The notes under the pieces: model-generated
Database searches by the model: none
What the model saw: only the letters and a program-made list of their open reading frames with translations
Told to the model about the DNA's origin: nothing
In this document: in pieces, positions 5,312-6,274 of the stretch
Numbering within the stretch: the stretch's first letter is position 1
How the letters are laid out: every line of letters starts with the position of its first letter
Position numbers and translations under genes: made by a program
From: Clostridiaceae bacterium
GTDB taxonomy: Bacteria > Bacillota > Clostridia > Lutisporales > Lutisporaceae
NCBI GenBank assembly: GCA_028697435.1
Contig: JAQVFD010000135.1
Location: 1 to 6,274, forward strand
Direction of reading: 5' to 3'
Length of the DNA: 6,274 nucleotides

Positions 5312-6259
5312 GCTTTACCCTCGCCTTTCCAAGTATTGCTTCCGGAAAGTCCTCCAAACGCCCATAACATTGCACTTTCCACAACCTTATACTCATCATC
5401 CATTATAGTCCTGATGTCAAGAATCAGCCTATCCTTTGCAATTCGTGCTATCACCGGAGTTTTATATTCTCTTAGCTTTTCTTCCAATACCATCAAGGAT
5501 ACTGTCTTCGGCTTTATCGCTATAACCTTTGTTGGCATTTTATGCAAAGGCATTGACCCTCCGCCAACCTCAGAAAACTCATCCTCTATACCTATTGCTG
5601 CCATATCTCCTATGGATTTCTTCAGCCGCACTCCAAGACGTCTGGCTCTCTTACTTAACTCTTCGCCATCATAAGTAAGCATTCTAAGTACCGGAACTTC
5701 CATTAAAGCAAGCTCTTTATCCATATAGAGTCTGAGAGTCCCTTCAAGAGCAGCTAAAGTAAGCTTGTCAATACGTATTGCTCTTGTAAGAGGATTCTTC
5801 TTCATTTTGTCTATATATTCCCTTTTGCCTACAATTATACCGGCTTGAGGTCCTCCAAGCATTTTATCTCCGCTGAAGGTCACCACGTCCATGCCCGCTT
5901 TGACAGCCTGCTGCACTGTCGGTTCATGGGGCAATCCATACTCCGTCAGCTCCATGAGAAGTCCGCTTCCCAAGTCTTCTATTACAGGAAGCCCCAGTTT
6001 TCTGCCCAGCACCGCCAATTCCTCAGACTCCACCTGGCTTGTGAAGCCAAGTATCCTGTAATTACTTGTATGTACCTTCATAAGAGCTGCTGTGTTCTCA
6101 TTAACCGCGCTTTCATAGTCTGAAATGTTTGTCTTATTAGTAGTACCCACCTCAATTAAAACAGCACCGCTTTGCTTCATTACGTCAGGTACCCTGAAGG
6201 AGCCTCCTATTTCGACAAGCTGCCCTCGGGATACCACTACCTCCCGGCCTTTGGACATA
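5308..6259 (-). CDS. selA: L-seryl-tRNA(Sec) selenium transferase SelA, 5' end missing
   Basis: PLP enzyme that converts Ser-tRNA(Sec) to selenocysteinyl-tRNA(Sec) using selenophosphate. The visible 316 residues match the C-terminal two thirds of SelA: VSRGQLVEIGGSFRVPDVM, EVGTTNKT, LMKVHTSNYRILGF, EDLGSG, and FSGDKMLGGPQAG, whose lysine (codon at 5863-5865) is the expected Schiff-base residue. RADK/RIDK-type KLTLAALEGTLRLY and the VIARI...LILDIRTI ending follow. The Met at 6258 is internal: in SelA the VSRGQLVEIGG motif lies well inside the protein, and full-length bacterial SelA is about 460 aa, so roughly 145-150 N-terminal residues are missing. The reading frame stays open past 6259, but those bases are sequencing adapter. 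The TGA stop overlaps the selB TTG start. Confidence 0.96.
5318..5322 (-). promoter_or_regulatory. Ribosome binding site of selB inside the end of selA
   Basis: GAGGG lies within the last codons of selA, 6 nt before the TTG at 5311. It supports the TTG start; no in-frame ATG is available nearby. Confidence 0.6.
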
Positions 6260-6274
6260 AGATCGGAAGAGCGT
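6260..6274. other. Illumina adapter remnant at the contig end
   Basis: The final 15 bases, AGATCGGAAGAGCGT, are identical to the start of the standard Illumina TruSeq adapter. On the minus strand they read as the adapter's 3' end running directly into the selA insert. This is an untrimmed read end carried into the assembly, so these bases are not genomic and should not be translated. Confidence 0.96.

Noticed and set aside
5308..6258. Complete SelA starting at the Met at 6258
   Set aside because: The sequence after that Met is an internal SelA motif, the protein would be about 150 residues short, and the preceding bases are adapter.

Overview
The window looks like a piece of a draft or metagenome contig from an anaerobic Firmicute, most likely class Clostridia. 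The signs are AT-rich DNA, strong GGAGG-type ribosome binding sites, some TTG/GTG starts, selA-selB genes, a small CxxC/CxxC zinc-ribbon protein common in Clostridia, and a five-segment membrane protein resembling the CBO0543 family. Family assignments come from recognising sequence motifs by eye; no database search was run.

All convincing protein genes lie on the minus strand. From right to left, in the direction of transcription, they are: selA (5' end cut off at the contig edge), selB overlapping it by 4 nt, a 149-aa integral membrane protein, a 56-aa zinc-ribbon protein, then after an intergenic stretch of about 500 bp an OmpR-type response regulator, a sensor histidine kinase, and the first nine codons of what is probably an ABC-transporter ATPase. 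SelA makes Sec-tRNA(Sec) and SelB carries it to the ribosome at SECIS-marked UGA codons. The tRNA(Sec) gene (selC) and any selenoprotein gene are not in the window. The two-component pair plus the ABC start form a sense-and-export type operon.

The most unusual part is 2062-2549, which holds no convincing ordinary gene. By hand I could fold about 2191-2496, as plus-strand RNA, into one long irregular rod: roughly 83 base pairs in about a dozen collinear helices, capped by two apical hairpins. The non-Watson-Crick positions are almost all G-U on the plus strand and almost never A-C, which points to a plus-strand structured RNA rather than a decaying DNA palindrome. I could not match it to RNase P, SRP, tmRNA, 6S or group II intron RNA. 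It is preceded by four tandem G-rich octamers (2157-2188), carries a perfect AGGAGG followed by ATG in an apical hairpin (16-codon ORF), and is followed by a perfect 30-bp palindrome shared with the convergent zinc-ribbon gene.

A second dense patch, 2730-2850, holds a 13-bp inverted repeat that overlaps the zinc-ribbon ribosome binding site and two ATCACCGAT dyads spaced exactly 20 bp apart inside an 8-bp inverted repeat.

The last 15 bases (6260-6274) are Illumina adapter sequence, not genome, so the right end of the window is an assembly or trimming artefact.
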